A stretch of 52,686 nt of DNA from an uncultured Prevotellaceae bacterium (GCA_947170495.1 CAMVUB010000014.1:1-52686), one strand, 5' to 3'; shown: positions 33,663-41,954, counted from the first letter of the stretch. Notes: generated by a model not told the origin, from the letters alone. Made by a program: numbers and translations.

Positions 33663-35765
33663 TTAGCTTTTCTCGATGCGGATGCGGGCATCGACGGCGG
33701 TGATGTCGTCGGCATCGGCGAGGAGGGGGTTGATGTCTATCTCCTTGATCTCGGTGGCGAAGCGGAGGAGGGTGGAGAGGCGCACGATGATGTCGGCGAA
33801 CTTACGCTGGTTGATGCCTTGCTGGCCGCGCGTGCCCTTGAGCATCTTGTAGGCGCGCAGGCTGTGGATCATGGAATCGGCTTCGGCGTAGGAGAGGGGC
33901 GCGAGGCCGCTGGAAACGTCGCGCAGGACTTCCACGAAGATGCCTCCGAGGCCGCAGAGGACGACATGGCCGAAGTGGAGCTCGTACTTGGCCCCGATGA
34001 AGAGCTCGGTGCCCTTGAGCATCTTCTGCACCATCACGGCGGTGGCGCCCTCGATGGTCATCAGACGGTCGAACTCAGCTGCCAGCACTTCCTTGCTGCG
34101 AATGTTGAGGGTCACGCCGCCCACGTCGCTCTTGTGCACGGGGCCTACGACCTTGGCGACCACGGGGTAGCCGCAGCGGTCGGCGAAGGCGATGAGCTCT
34201 TCCTTGTCGGCTGACACGCTCTCGGGTACCATGGGAATGCCGGCGCAGGAGAGGATAGCGCGTACGGTTTGCGGCGAGACGTAGCCGTCGTGCTCGATGC
34301 CGCTGATGATCTTGTGGAGGCGGGGTATGTCGATGCCGTAGAGCTGCACCTCGGGAGGTGCGGGCTGGGGCGTGTGCATGATCTGTGAGAGGGCTGTGGC
34401 CAGCGTCACCTCGTCGGAGAAGTTGACATGTCCTTTCTGCAGGAACTCAGCCACCTCGGGGCCTGCGGTGTGGAGGCTGGGGAGGATGGGGAAGATGGGT
34501 TTGCGGCAGGTGAGGATCTTCTGGTGCAGTGTCTCGTAGGCCTCGTAGAGGGTAGTGAGGCCGGGGGTGCCGTAGATGACAGCGATGGCGTCGATATTGT
34601 CGAACTGGTGTTCGCAGAAGTCGATGGCGGTGCCGAGCTGCTCGGCGGTGCCTGTGGCGAGGATGTCGATGGGGTTGGCGACGGAGGAGCCGGGGAAGAG
34701 GCGCTTCTTCAGTTCCTCGGCCATGGGACCCTCGATCTTCGGCACGTTGAGGCCGCCCTTGGAGAGAGCATCGGTGAGCATCACGCCCGGGCCACCGGCG
34801 TGGGTGACAATGGCGATGTTGAGTAAAGGGTTTATGGTTGAGGGTTTATGGTTGAGGGAAGGCGCAAGAGCTGTCTGAACCATAAAGATACAGCCGGCGG
34901 TGGTGAGTTCTTCGCGGCTGAAGCAGCGGACGATGCCGGCTTTGCGGAAGAGGGCTTCGACGGCGGCGTCGCTGCTGGCGATGGCACCGGTGTGGCTGCT
35001 GGCGGCACGGCTGCCGCTCTCGCTGGAGCCCGCCTTGATGGCTGCGATGCGGCAGCCTTTCTTGATGAGCGAGCTGGCATGGTAGAGCAGTTTGTCGGGG
35101 TTGGAGATGTTCTCGATGTAGAGGAGCTTCACGAGTGGGTCGCGCTCGGCATCGAAGTGCTCGTCCATATATTGCAACACGTCCTCGATGCCGATCTGCT
35201 TGCCGTTGCCGATGCTCCACACGCTGTTGAACTGGAGGCCTTTGATGACAGCGCTCTCGAGGATGAAGACGGCCGTGGCGCCCGAGCCGCTGATGAAATC
35301 GACACCCTTGGGGGTGAGGCGTGGTATGGGCTTGGTGAAGACGCTGTGGTGCCAGCGTGTGAGCAGTCCGATGCAGTTGGGGCCAATGAGTGCGCAGCCG
35401 TAGTGCTTGCAGGTGTCGAGGATGCGCTGCTCCAGCTGTGCGCCCTCTGGGGTCTCCTCGCTGAAGCCTGCGGAGATGATGACGAAGGCGCGGACGTGCT
35501 TCTCGCGTGCGAGGGTCTCTACGTAGTCGGGGCAGAAGCGTGCGGCGACGACGAGGATGGCCATGTCCGTGGGCGGCAGCTCGCTGACATCGTGGAAGGC
35601 CTTGAGGCCCTGCACCTCGTCCTCCTTGGGGTTGACGATGCGGAGGGTGCCCTGGTAGTGTCCTTCAAGGAGGTTGCGGACGATCGCGCCGCCGGGTTTG
35701 TGGGTGTTGTTGGAGCCGCCGATGACGACGATGCTCTCGGGGGTTAAAAGTTGCGGGTTGATCAT
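33663..35765 (-). CDS. ADP-forming acyl-CoA synthetase (acetate/aryl-acetate--CoA ligase), fused alpha-beta
   Basis: The start at 35765 (MINPQLLTPESIVVIGGSNN) gives 700 residues. The longer frame overlaps the promoter box at 35798-35805. The N-terminal CoA-binding Rossmann domain, a second domain with the phospho-His in SSHTGAIASSD, and a C-terminal ATP-grasp domain (GIPMVPESVSADKEELIAFADRCGYPVVAKVVGP then KSDVGGV) are present. It converts an acyl-CoA plus ADP and phosphate to acid, CoA and ATP, or the reverse. With IOR it could harvest ATP from aryl-acetyl-CoA (inference). A 7-bp array encodes SLNHKPSTINPL in a loop before NIAIVTHAGGPG. Confidence 0.9.
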   Translation of the reverse strand: MINPQLLTPESIVVIGGSNNTHKPGGAIVRNLLEGHYQGTLRIVNPKEDEVQGLKAFHDVSELPPTDMAILVVAARFCPDYVETLAREKHVRAFVIISAGFSEETPEGAQLEQRILDTCKHYGCALIGPNCIGLLTRWHHSVFTKPIPRLTPKGVDFISGSGATAVFILESAVIKGLQFNSVWSIGNGKQIGIEDVLQYMDEHFDAERDPLVKLLYIENISNPDKLLYHASSLIKKGCRIAAIKAGSSESGSRAASSHTGAIASSDAAVEALFRKAGIVRCFSREELTTAGCIFMVQTALAPSLNHKPSTINPLLNIAIVTHAGGPGVMLTDALSKGGLNVPKIEGPMAEELKKRLFPGSSVANPIDILATGTAEQLGTAIDFCEHQFDNIDAIAVIYGTPGLTTLYEAYETLHQKILTCRKPIFPILPSLHTAGPEVAEFLQKGHVNFSDEVTLATALSQIMHTPQPAPPEVQLYGIDIPRLHKIISGIEHDGYVSPQTVRAILSCAGIPMVPESVSADKEELIAFADRCGYPVVAKVVGPVHKSDVGGVTLNIRSKEVLAAEFDRLMTIEGATAVMVQKMLKGTELFIGAKYELHFGHVVLCGLGGIFVEVLRDVSSGLAPLSYAEADSMIHSLRAYKMLKGTRGQQGINQRKFADIIVRLSTLLRFATEIKEIDINPLLADADDITAVDARIRIEKS
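34829..34856. repeat. 7-bp tandem repeat inside the CoA synthetase gene
   Basis: GGTTTAT, GGTTGAG, GGTTTAT and GGTTGAG are read on the minus strand as a loop between two domains. The 28-bp array plus junction bases keeps the frame, but one unit more or less would break it. Confidence 0.88.
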
Positions 35766-35797
35766 GGCTGTGAAGCGTGTTTGATGGTTTCCGATGG

Positions 35798-35805
35798 CAA
35801 AAGTA
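35798..35805 (-). promoter_or_regulatory. -7 box (TACTTTTG) of the CoA synthetase
   Basis: Minus-strand TACTTTTG followed by CC is 33 bp upstream of the chosen ATG at 35765. It diverges from the phenylacetate-CoA ligase promoter 65 bp away. Confidence 0.65.
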
Positions 35806-35869
35806 GTATATTTTTGCTGCATTTCGTGATTCTTTGCCAACTTTTTGTCGCTAAATGCGGAAAATGTCG

Positions 35870-35877
35870 TACTTTTG
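35870..35877 (+). promoter_or_regulatory. -7 box (TACTTTTG) of the phenylacetate-CoA ligase operon
   Basis: TACTTTTG followed by TGCG is 35 bp before ATG 35912, ruling out the longer reading frame that begins at 35855. Confidence 0.65.
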
Positions 35878-35911
35878 TGCGGGATTCAACCTATCTCAAC
35901 ACAAAACAGAC

Positions 35912-37219
35912 ATGATTTGGAACCCTAACAAAGAATGTATGAGCCGCGACGAGAGAAGCGCGCTCCAAGGAAAGAGACTCCACAAGATTGTGGAGTACGT
36001 GTATCACAACGTCCCCTTCTACCGCAATAAGTTGCAGGAGATGGACATTCGTCCCGATGACATTCAGACCATCGAGGACATCACCAAGTTGCCCTTTACG
36101 ACGAAGAAGGACCTGCGCGACAACTACCCCTTTGGCCTGCAGGCGGCACCGCAGAGCGAGATCATCCGCGTGCACGCCAGCAGCGGCACGACGGGAAATC
36201 CCACCATCGTGGGCTATACGCGTAAAGATATAGGTGTTTGGAGCGAGTGCATGGCGCGCTGTCTGACAGCCTACGGCGTCACACGCGACGACATCTTCTC
36301 CGTGGCCTACGGCTACGGTCTGTTCACGGGCGGTCTGGGCGCACATTATGGTGTGGAGCACCTGGGCGCTTCGGTCATCCCCGCAGGCACGGGTAACACG
36401 GAGAAGCACCTGAAGCTCATCCGCGACTTGGGCATCACGGGTCTGGCCTGCACGCCGTCGTACGCGCTGTACCTCGCCGAGACGATGGACAAGCTGGGTA
36501 TCCGCAAGGAGGATATCAAGCTGCGCGTCGGAGCCTTCGGCGCTGAGCCCTGGACGGAGAATATGCGCAAGGAGATTGAGGAGCGTCTTGGACTGAAAGG
36601 CTATAACATCTACGGTCTGTCGGAGGTGATGGGGCCGAGCGTCAGCTACGAATGTCAGATGCAGCACGGCTCGCACATCTGCGAGGACCATTTCTATCCC
36701 GAGATCATCAATCCCACGACGCTGGAGCCGCTGCCCGCCGGACAGACTGGTGAGCTGGTATTTACGACGCTGACGAAGGAGGGTATGCCCGTGCTGCGCT
36801 ATCGCACCCGTGACCTTTGCTCGCTGATGCCCGGCACCTGTGACTGCGGCCGCACGGAGGTGCGCATGGGCCGCATCGAAGGCCGCTCGGACGATATGCT
36901 CATCATCCGAGGCATCAACGTGTTCCCCTCGCAGGTGGAGAGCGTCGTGCTGTCGATGCCGGAGTTCGCACCGCGTTATATGCTCGTGGTCGATCGCGTC
37001 AACAACCTCGACACGCTGCAGGTGCAGGTGGAGATCCGTCAGGAGTATTTCACCGGCGTCTTCGATACGCCCGCCGCTGTGGATCAGCTCGAGAAGAAGC
37101 TGGCCACCAAGCTGAAGAGCGTGCTCAGCATCGCCGCCAAAGTACAGCTGAAGGCGCCCAACACCATCGAGCGCAGCCAGGGCAAGAGCGCACATGTGAT
37201 AGATAGGCGCAAGCTATAG
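35912..37219 (+). CDS. paaK: Phenylacetate--CoA ligase 1
   Basis: The start at 35912 (MIWNPNKECMSRDERSALQG) gives 435 residues, the usual length. The AMP-binding motif SSGTTGNPTIVGYT, the GLSEVMGPSV adenine-binding segment, YRTRDLC and GRSDDMLIIRGINVFPSQVE (hinge and C-terminal domain) are all present. It activates phenylacetate or related aryl acetates to CoA thioesters with ATP, or in fermenters may run alongside IOR. It is the first gene of an operon with a paralogue and an ACT protein. Confidence 0.92.
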   Translation: MIWNPNKECMSRDERSALQGKRLHKIVEYVYHNVPFYRNKLQEMDIRPDDIQTIEDITKLPFTTKKDLRDNYPFGLQAAPQSEIIRVHASSGTTGNPTIVGYTRKDIGVWSECMARCLTAYGVTRDDIFSVAYGYGLFTGGLGAHYGVEHLGASVIPAGTGNTEKHLKLIRDLGITGLACTPSYALYLAETMDKLGIRKEDIKLRVGAFGAEPWTENMRKEIEERLGLKGYNIYGLSEVMGPSVSYECQMQHGSHICEDHFYPEIINPTTLEPLPAGQTGELVFTTLTKEGMPVLRYRTRDLCSLMPGTCDCGRTEVRMGRIEGRSDDMLIIRGINVFPSQVESVVLSMPEFAPRYMLVVDRVNNLDTLQVQVEIRQEYFTGVFDTPAAVDQLEKKLATKLKSVLSIAAKVQLKAPNTIERSQGKSAHVIDRRKL

Positions 37220-37253
37220 ACCCACCCCTCACCCTCCCTTGTAGGGAGGGAGT
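37219..37253. repeat. GC-rich hairpin repeat, left half of a pair
   Basis: AGACCCACCCCTCACCCTCC continues CTTGTAGGGAGGG, starting at the last base region of the paaK1 stop codon (TAG). It pairs in inverted orientation with the copy at 37317-37358. Confidence 0.88.
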
Positions 37254-37284
37254 GGTCACTTTCAAGAATTTAATTTTTTCATAT

Positions 37285-38655
37285 ATGGATACGAATTCAA
37301 ATCGTCAAGAACATCTTACTCCCCGCCCTACAAGGGAGGGGCAGGGGGGAGGGTCTGCTTTCTTCAACCCCGAATTTGAGACTCTCTCCCGCACAGAGAT
37401 AGAGGCATTGCAGCTGGAACGTCTGAAGGAGACGGTGGCCCACTGCTACACGAATGATTTCTACCGCAAGAAATTCGACGAGGCAGGCATCACACCCGAC
37501 GATATCAAGACGCTGGCCGATGTGCGCAAGCTGCCTTTCACCACGAAGCAGGATTTGCGCGAGACCTATCCCTTCGGTATGGCTTGCGTGCCTATTCGCG
37601 ATTGTGTGCGCCTGCACTCCAGCAGCGGCACGACGGGTAACCCCACGGTCATCCTTCACACGAAGAAGGACCTGGACGAGTGGGCCAACCAGGTGGCGCG
37701 TAACCTGTGGATGGTAGGCTTGCGCCCCGACGACGTGTTCCAGAACTCCAGCGGCTATGGTATGTTCACGGGCGGCCTGGGCTTCCAGTATGGTGCTGAG
37801 AAGCTGGGTATGCTGACGGTGCCTGCGGCGGCCGGTAACTCGTTGCGCCAGATCAAGTTCATCAAGGACTTCGGCACGACGGCCATCCACGCCATCCCGA
37901 GCTATGTCACCCGTCTCTATGAGGTGATGCAGCAGGAGGGCGTTGACCCGCGTCGTGACACGAAGCTGAAGGTGCTGGCCATCGGTGCCGAGCCTCACAG
38001 CGAGGAGCAGCGCAAGCGCATCGAGGAGATGATGGGCGTGAAGGCCTATAACTCCTTCGGCATGAGCGAGATGTGCGGCCCAGGCGTGGGCTTCGAATGC
38101 CCCGAGCAGAACGGTATGCACTTCTGGGAAGACTACTATATCGTGGAGATCGTGAACCCCGAGACGCTGGAGCCTGTGCCCGACGGCGAGATTGGCGAGC
38201 TGGTGCTGACGACGCTCTGCCGCGAGGCGATGCCGCTGCTGCGCTATCGTACGCGCGACCTGACGCGTGTCCTGGGACGCACATGCCCCTGCGGCCGCAA
38301 CCATGTCCGCATCGACCGTATGCGTGGTCGCAGCGATGATATGATTGTGCTGCGTGGCGTGAACATCTTCCCGATACAGATTGAGAAGATCCTCATGAAG
38401 TTCCCCGAAGTGGGCACCAACTACCTCATCACGCTGATCACCGAGGACAACAACGACCAGATGATTGTCGAGGTGGAGGTCAACGAGGCTACCGACGACT
38501 TCGCCAAGCTGCAGGCACTCGAGAAGGAGATTCGTCACCAGCTGGGCGACGAGATCCTGCTGAAGCCCATCGTGAAGCTCGTGGCCAAAGGCTCGCTGCC
38601 CGTCAGCGAAGGCAAGGCCGTTCGCGTGGTCGATAAGCGCAAAGTGTTTGAATAA
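37285..38655 (+). CDS. paaK: Phenylacetate--CoA ligase 2
   Basis: I favour ATG 37285 (MDTNSNRQEH), giving 456 residues. The in-frame ATG at 37252 lies in the repeat region. Catalytic motifs match paralogue 1 (SSGTTGNPTVILHT, FGMSEMCGPGV, YRTRDLTRV, GRSDDMIVLRGVNIFP). The residues LTPRPTREGQGGGSAF near the N-terminus come from a hairpin repeat and family homology resumes at FFNPEFETLSRTE. The new start codon and ribosome-binding region thus lie between two repeat copies. Confidence 0.9.
   Translation: MDTNSNRQEHLTPRPTREGQGGGSAFFNPEFETLSRTEIEALQLERLKETVAHCYTNDFYRKKFDEAGITPDDIKTLADVRKLPFTTKQDLRETYPFGMACVPIRDCVRLHSSSGTTGNPTVILHTKKDLDEWANQVARNLWMVGLRPDDVFQNSSGYGMFTGGLGFQYGAEKLGMLTVPAAAGNSLRQIKFIKDFGTTAIHAIPSYVTRLYEVMQQEGVDPRRDTKLKVLAIGAEPHSEEQRKRIEEMMGVKAYNSFGMSEMCGPGVGFECPEQNGMHFWEDYYIVEIVNPETLEPVPDGEIGELVLTTLCREAMPLLRYRTRDLTRVLGRTCPCGRNHVRIDRMRGRSDDMIVLRGVNIFPIQIEKILMKFPEVGTNYLITLITEDNNDQMIVEVEVNEATDDFAKLQALEKEIRHQLGDEILLKPIVKLVAKGSLPVSEGKAVRVVDKRKVFE
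37317..37358. repeat. GC-rich hairpin repeat, right half of a pair (in paaK2)
   Basis: CTCCCCGCCCTACAAGGGAG continues GGGCAGGGGGGAGGGTCTGC and is translated. The outward tail GGGAGGGTCT mirrors AGACCCACCC of the left copy. Confidence 0.88.
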
Positions 38656-38688
38656 ACTTTAAACCTTAAACTTTAAACTTTAAACTAA
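38654..38688. repeat. 7-bp tandem repeat (AAACTTT x5)
   Basis: AAACTTT, AAACCTT, AAACTTT, AAACTTT and AAACTAA begin within the paaK2 stop codon (TAA) and end 6 bp before the ACT gene start. Confidence 0.88.
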
Positions 38689-38694
38689 ACCCAT

Positions 38695-39123
38695 ATGACA
38701 GTCCATCAACTTTCCATCTTCATTGAGAACCGCAGCGGCACACTCATCAAGGTTCTCGAAGCGCTGAAGGCAGCGAACATCCAAATCATCGCCTCGACGA
38801 TTGCCGACACCGCCGAGTACGGCATCTACCGCCTCATCTGCAGCGAGCCCATGCGCGCTTGCGAGGAGCTGAAGAAGGCCAATGTGGCCGTTGCCCTCAG
38901 CGATGTCTTCGCGCTGGCCATCGACGACAAACCCGGACGTGCTGCCGATGCTGTGAAGACCTTTAGCGAGGCTGGCATCAGCATTGCCTATATGTACTCG
39001 TTCCTGCTACGCGGAAAGGGCATCCTCATCTTCCGCACCGATGACAACGAGAAGGCTGTCAAGGTGATTGCTGACAACCAACTCCAGAGCATCAACGAAG
39101 CAGACCTCTCTGAGCTGGCATAA
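38695..39123 (+). CDS. Tandem ACT-domain protein
   Basis: This 142-residue protein consists of two ACT domains (VHQLSIFIENRSGTLIKVLEAL and VFALAIDDKPGRAADAVKTF). These small proteins bind amino acids and often sit with phenylacetate-CoA ligase and IOR genes in Bacteroidota and anaerobes, so a role in sensing aromatic amino acids is plausible (inference). It ends 27 bp before an unrelated exported nuclease-like gene. Confidence 0.88.
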   Translation: MTVHQLSIFIENRSGTLIKVLEALKAANIQIIASTIADTAEYGIYRLICSEPMRACEELKKANVAVALSDVFALAIDDKPGRAADAVKTFSEAGISIAYMYSFLLRGKGILIFRTDDNEKAVKVIADNQLQSINEADLSELA

Positions 39124-39150
39124 AACAATGTAGCCTCCTTTTCTGCTGAG

Positions 39151-40152
39151 ATGCGCAGGCTCTTATTCTTTACCGTTATCGCATCGCTACTGCTGGGCAT
39201 GACAAGTGCCCAGGTCAGTGGCGATGCTTCGTATCATCTGCGTGCGATGGAGTGGAACGTCGAGAACCTCTTCGACACCGTTCACGACGAGGGCTTCCTT
39301 GATGAGGCGTTCCTGCCGCAGGGGCAATACCAATGGACATCGTCGCGCTATTGGCGCAAGCTGGACGAGTTGGCCAAGGTCATTGCAGCGGTGGCCGATG
39401 AGGGCGGAGTCCCAGACTTCATCGGGCTGTGCGAGGTCGAAAATGACAGCGTCCTCACCACCTTGTCGCGCCGTAGCGCCTTGCGTGGGTTGGGCTATGA
39501 CTATGTGATGACACAGTGCGAGGATGCCCGTGGTATCGACGTTGCGCTGCTTTATCAGCCCATGCGCTTCCGGCTGCTCGCCTCGCAGAGCTTCCGCGTG
39601 CCCAGCCGCGAGCAAGGACTACGCCCTACACGCGATATTCTTTATGCCAAGGGCCTGACCATTGTCGGCGACAGCGCGACGGGCGAGATGTATCTGGACA
39701 CGCTGTATGTGTTGGTGGCACATCTCCCCAGCCGCGTGGGCGGACATGCCAGCGACCAGAACCGCAAGCTGGCAGCAGCGACACTCTGGAGCGTGGTAGA
39801 TTCCCTGATGACCCACACGACCACAGTGCGAGGCACGCAGCCGCGCGTGATGGTGATGGGCGACTTCAATGCCGATGCCAGCGACCGCATCTTCCGGGAG
39901 ACGCCCTTGCAGCTCACCGATGAGCGGTCGGCGCTGGGGACGTATTGCTTTCGCGGTATCTGGCAGTGGTTGGATCACATCCTCGTCTCGTCCTCCATCG
40001 GTATCGTAGCGCCGGCGCGCCCTGTGCGGCTGCCGTGGCTGCTGGAGGCTGACAAATCGTATGATGGTGAGATGCCGCGCCGCACGTTCCGCGGCCCGAC
40101 CTATCACGGCGGCATCAGCGACCACCTTCCTATTATCCTTGATTTCCGTTGA
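39151..40152 (+). CDS. Exported endonuclease/exonuclease/phosphatase-family protein
   Basis: This 333-residue protein has a signal peptide (MRRLLFFTVIASLLLGMTSAQ) and EEP-fold motifs: MEWNVENLFD, CEVEND with the metal-binding Glu, VLVAHLPSRVGG, MGDFNADASD and the terminal GGISDHLPIIL with Asp-His. It probably acts in the periplasm or outside the cell on nucleic acids or phosphoesters. The 3' end overlaps the convergent radical SAM gene by 20 bp. Confidence 0.88.
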   Translation: MRRLLFFTVIASLLLGMTSAQVSGDASYHLRAMEWNVENLFDTVHDEGFLDEAFLPQGQYQWTSSRYWRKLDELAKVIAAVADEGGVPDFIGLCEVENDSVLTTLSRRSALRGLGYDYVMTQCEDARGIDVALLYQPMRFRLLASQSFRVPSREQGLRPTRDILYAKGLTIVGDSATGEMYLDTLYVLVAHLPSRVGGHASDQNRKLAAATLWSVVDSLMTHTTTVRGTQPRVMVMGDFNADASDRIFRETPLQLTDERSALGTYCFRGIWQWLDHILVSSSIGIVAPARPVRLPWLLEADKSYDGEMPRRTFRGPTYHGGISDHLPIILDFR

Positions 40153-41434
40153 CGAGCGGCGACTGCATAATGTTGGCAGGCGGACGTTCGTTGAGGAGCT
40201 CTTCGCGCATGAAATCCATGTAGGGCGCGAGGTGCTCGAAGATGGCTTGGTAAGCCGTGCAGAGGTAGTTGAGTCCCGTTTCTCCATCGGTTGTGGTTGC
40301 AAAGCGGTCCTTGGGGCAGCCGCCGTTGCAGGCGAAGAGCCACTGACACTGGCGGCACTGTTGCGGCAAGCCCTTGCGCTTCGCCTGTCCGAAGGCGCGC
40401 TGGCGGGGGCTGTACATCATGGCCGTGATGCTGTCCTCGTGGATATTCCCAAGGCGATATTCAGGGAATACGAAATGGTCGCAGCTATAGACATCGCCGT
40501 TGTGTTCGATGACGCCAGCGTGGCCGCAGGTCTCGGCCATCGAGCAGACGCCCGGGGGCTGGCCCATCCAACGTGCCAGCGTGGAGTCGAAGAGCTGCAC
40601 GAAGACCTCGCCCACATCCTGGCGCACCCATTCGTCGAAGAGGGTGCACACGAAATGGGCGTACTGCTCCGGTGATACGGTGAAGTCGGCGAGCTCGCCC
40701 TGCTGGCCATCGGCGATGGAGGCGAGGTGGCGGCCGTCGGTGTGGGGGGCGATGCGTTCGATGATGGGGGTGAACTGAATGTACTGGGCGCCGATGTCCT
40801 TGTAGAAATGATAGACATCGAGCGGGTAGTCGGCATTGAAGTCGTTGACGACACCCATCACGTTCCACTCCACGCCGTGCTTCTTCAGCAGCTCTATGCC
40901 ACGCATCACCTTGTGGAAGGAGGGCTGTCCGCCACGCGCACGGCGGTATTCATCGTGGAACTCCTGGGGGCCGTCGATGGAGAGGCCGATGAGCCAGTTG
41001 TTCTCGTGGAAGAACTGACACCACTCGTCGGTGAGCAGGGTGCCGTTGGTCTGGAGGCAGTTGTCAATCTGTCGTCCGCCGGCGTAGCGGCGTTGCAGTT
41101 CCAGCACTTTCTTGTAGAAGCTGAGCGGGCGCATTAGCGGCTCGCCACCGTGCCAGGTGAAAAGCACCTGCGGCTGTGTCTGCGATTCGATATACTGCTG
41201 GATCAACGCTTCCAGCGTGGCGTCGCTCATCAGCGGCTTAGGAGTCCCTTGAACCCCTTGAACCTCTTGAACCCCTTGAACCTCTTGAACTTTTTGAACT
41301 TTTTGAACCTCTTGAACCCTCTGTGAATACAGGAACCCTTTCTCCAAATAATAGCAGTACTTGCAGGCGAGGTTGCAGATGCTGCCTACAGGCTTTGCCA
41401 TGACATACAAGGGGGAGGCGAAAGGGGAAAGCAT
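40133..41434 (-). CDS. Radical SAM/SPASM protein, anaerobic sulfatase maturase-like
   Basis: This 433-residue protein has the radical SAM motif CNLACKYCYY, the WHGGEP motif, and SPASM-domain Cys clusters (CSMAETCGHAGVIEHNGDVYSCD and CRQCQWLFACNGGCPKDRF) characteristic of anSME enzymes that convert Cys or Ser of sulfatases to formylglycine without oxygen. No sulfatase lies in the window. Eight Val-Gln-Xaa tripeptides (VQE/VQK/VQG) encoded by a 9-bp array sit at residues ~40-63, between the Cys cluster and the first barrel helix. Confidence 0.88.
   Translation of the reverse strand: MLSPFASPLYVMAKPVGSICNLACKYCYYLEKGFLYSQRVQEVQKVQKVQEVQGVQEVQGVQGTPKPLMSDATLEALIQQYIESQTQPQVLFTWHGGEPLMRPLSFYKKVLELQRRYAGGRQIDNCLQTNGTLLTDEWCQFFHENNWLIGLSIDGPQEFHDEYRRARGGQPSFHKVMRGIELLKKHGVEWNVMGVVNDFNADYPLDVYHFYKDIGAQYIQFTPIIERIAPHTDGRHLASIADGQQGELADFTVSPEQYAHFVCTLFDEWVRQDVGEVFVQLFDSTLARWMGQPPGVCSMAETCGHAGVIEHNGDVYSCDHFVFPEYRLGNIHEDSITAMMYSPRQRAFGQAKRKGLPQQCRQCQWLFACNGGCPKDRFATTTDGETGLNYLCTAYQAIFEHLAPYMDFMREELLNERPPANIMQSPLVNGNQG
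41246..41317. repeat. 9-bp tandem repeat inside the radical SAM gene (x8)
   Basis: Eight YYYTTGAAC units (CCCTTGAAC, CTCTTGAAC, TTTTTGAAC) give exactly eight V-Q-(E/K/G) tripeptides on the minus strand. Unit-number changes would not shift the frame. Confidence 0.95.
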
Positions 41435-41438
41435 TTGC

Positions 41439-41473
41439 GGTTTATGGTTAAGGGTTTATGGTTGAGGGTTGAT
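41439..41473. repeat. 7-bp tandem repeat (GGTTTAT/GGTTRAG x5)
   Basis: GGTTTAT, GGTTAAG, GGTTTAT, GGTTGAG and GGTTGAT fill the gap between the radical SAM start and the DUF486 stop. The units are the same as those inside the CoA synthetase gene. Confidence 0.88.
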
Positions 41474-41480
41474 CTGAAAC

Positions 41481-41846
41481 CTACTTGAAGACAAAGTACA
41501 CGGCGAGGACGAGGCAGACGAAGGCGGCGATATGGTTCCAGTGGAGGCTCTGGCCTTGGAAGAGGAAGCCGATGATGACGGTGAAGATGGTCAGCGAGAT
41601 GACTTCCTGGATGACCTTCAGCTGCACAAGCGTGAAGGGGCCTCCGTTACCGATGAAGCCAATGCGGTTGGCAGGCACGGCGAAGCAGTATTCGATGAAG
41701 GCGATGCCCCATGAGAAGGCGATGACAGCGATGAGCGGCCAATGGCTGCTGACGCCTGCTTCCTGCAGGCGCAGGTGACCATACCACGCAAAGGTCATGA
41801 AGACATTGCTGGCCAGAAGGAGAAGGATGGTTTGAAGTGCGGGCAT
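41481..41846 (-). CDS. DUF486 (DMT-superfamily) membrane protein
   Basis: This 121-residue, four-helix protein has MPALQTILLLLASNVFMTFAWYGHL and the conserved FAVPANRIGF and LVQLKVIQE segments of DUF486. It belongs to the drug/metabolite transporter-like small membrane proteins and its function is unknown. Upstream is a mixed tandem repeat and a -7 box at 41947-41954. Confidence 0.88.
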   Translation of the reverse strand: MPALQTILLLLASNVFMTFAWYGHLRLQEAGVSSHWPLIAVIAFSWGIAFIEYCFAVPANRIGFIGNGGPFTLVQLKVIQEVISLTIFTVIIGFLFQGQSLHWNHIAAFVCLVLAVYFVFK

Positions 41847-41853
41847 TGACTTT

Positions 41854-41926
41854 AGTTTAAGAGTTTAAGAAGTTTAAGAGTTCAAGAGCTAATCTTTAAT
41901 CCCTAATCTTTAATCTTTAATCTCCT
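41854..41926. repeat. Mixed 7- to 9-bp tandem repeat
   Basis: AGTTTAAG-type units (plus one AGTTCAAG) pass into CTAATCTTTAAT-type units between the DUF486 start and its promoter. Unit length varies from 7 to 9 bp within one array. Confidence 0.7.
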
Positions 41927-41946
41927 TTTAGGATTAATTTCGGGCG

Positions 41947-41954
41947 CAAAGTTA
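41947..41954 (-). promoter_or_regulatory. -7 box (TAACTTTG) of DUF486
   Basis: Minus-strand TAACTTTG followed by CGCCC. The leader to the start at 41846 is about 95 nt and contains the mixed tandem array. Confidence 0.55.

Noticed and set aside
35766-35840. Longer N-terminus of the CoA synthetase from 35840
   Set aside because: The extra codons overlap a -7 box, and family homology starts at MINPQLLTPESIVVIGG.
40133-41434. Radical SAM gene as modifier of the acidic peptides at 30-32 kb
   Set aside because: Its Cys clusters fit sulfatase maturases and it is 8 kb away across unrelated operons. The peptides have no Cys or sulfatase motif, so there is no positive support.
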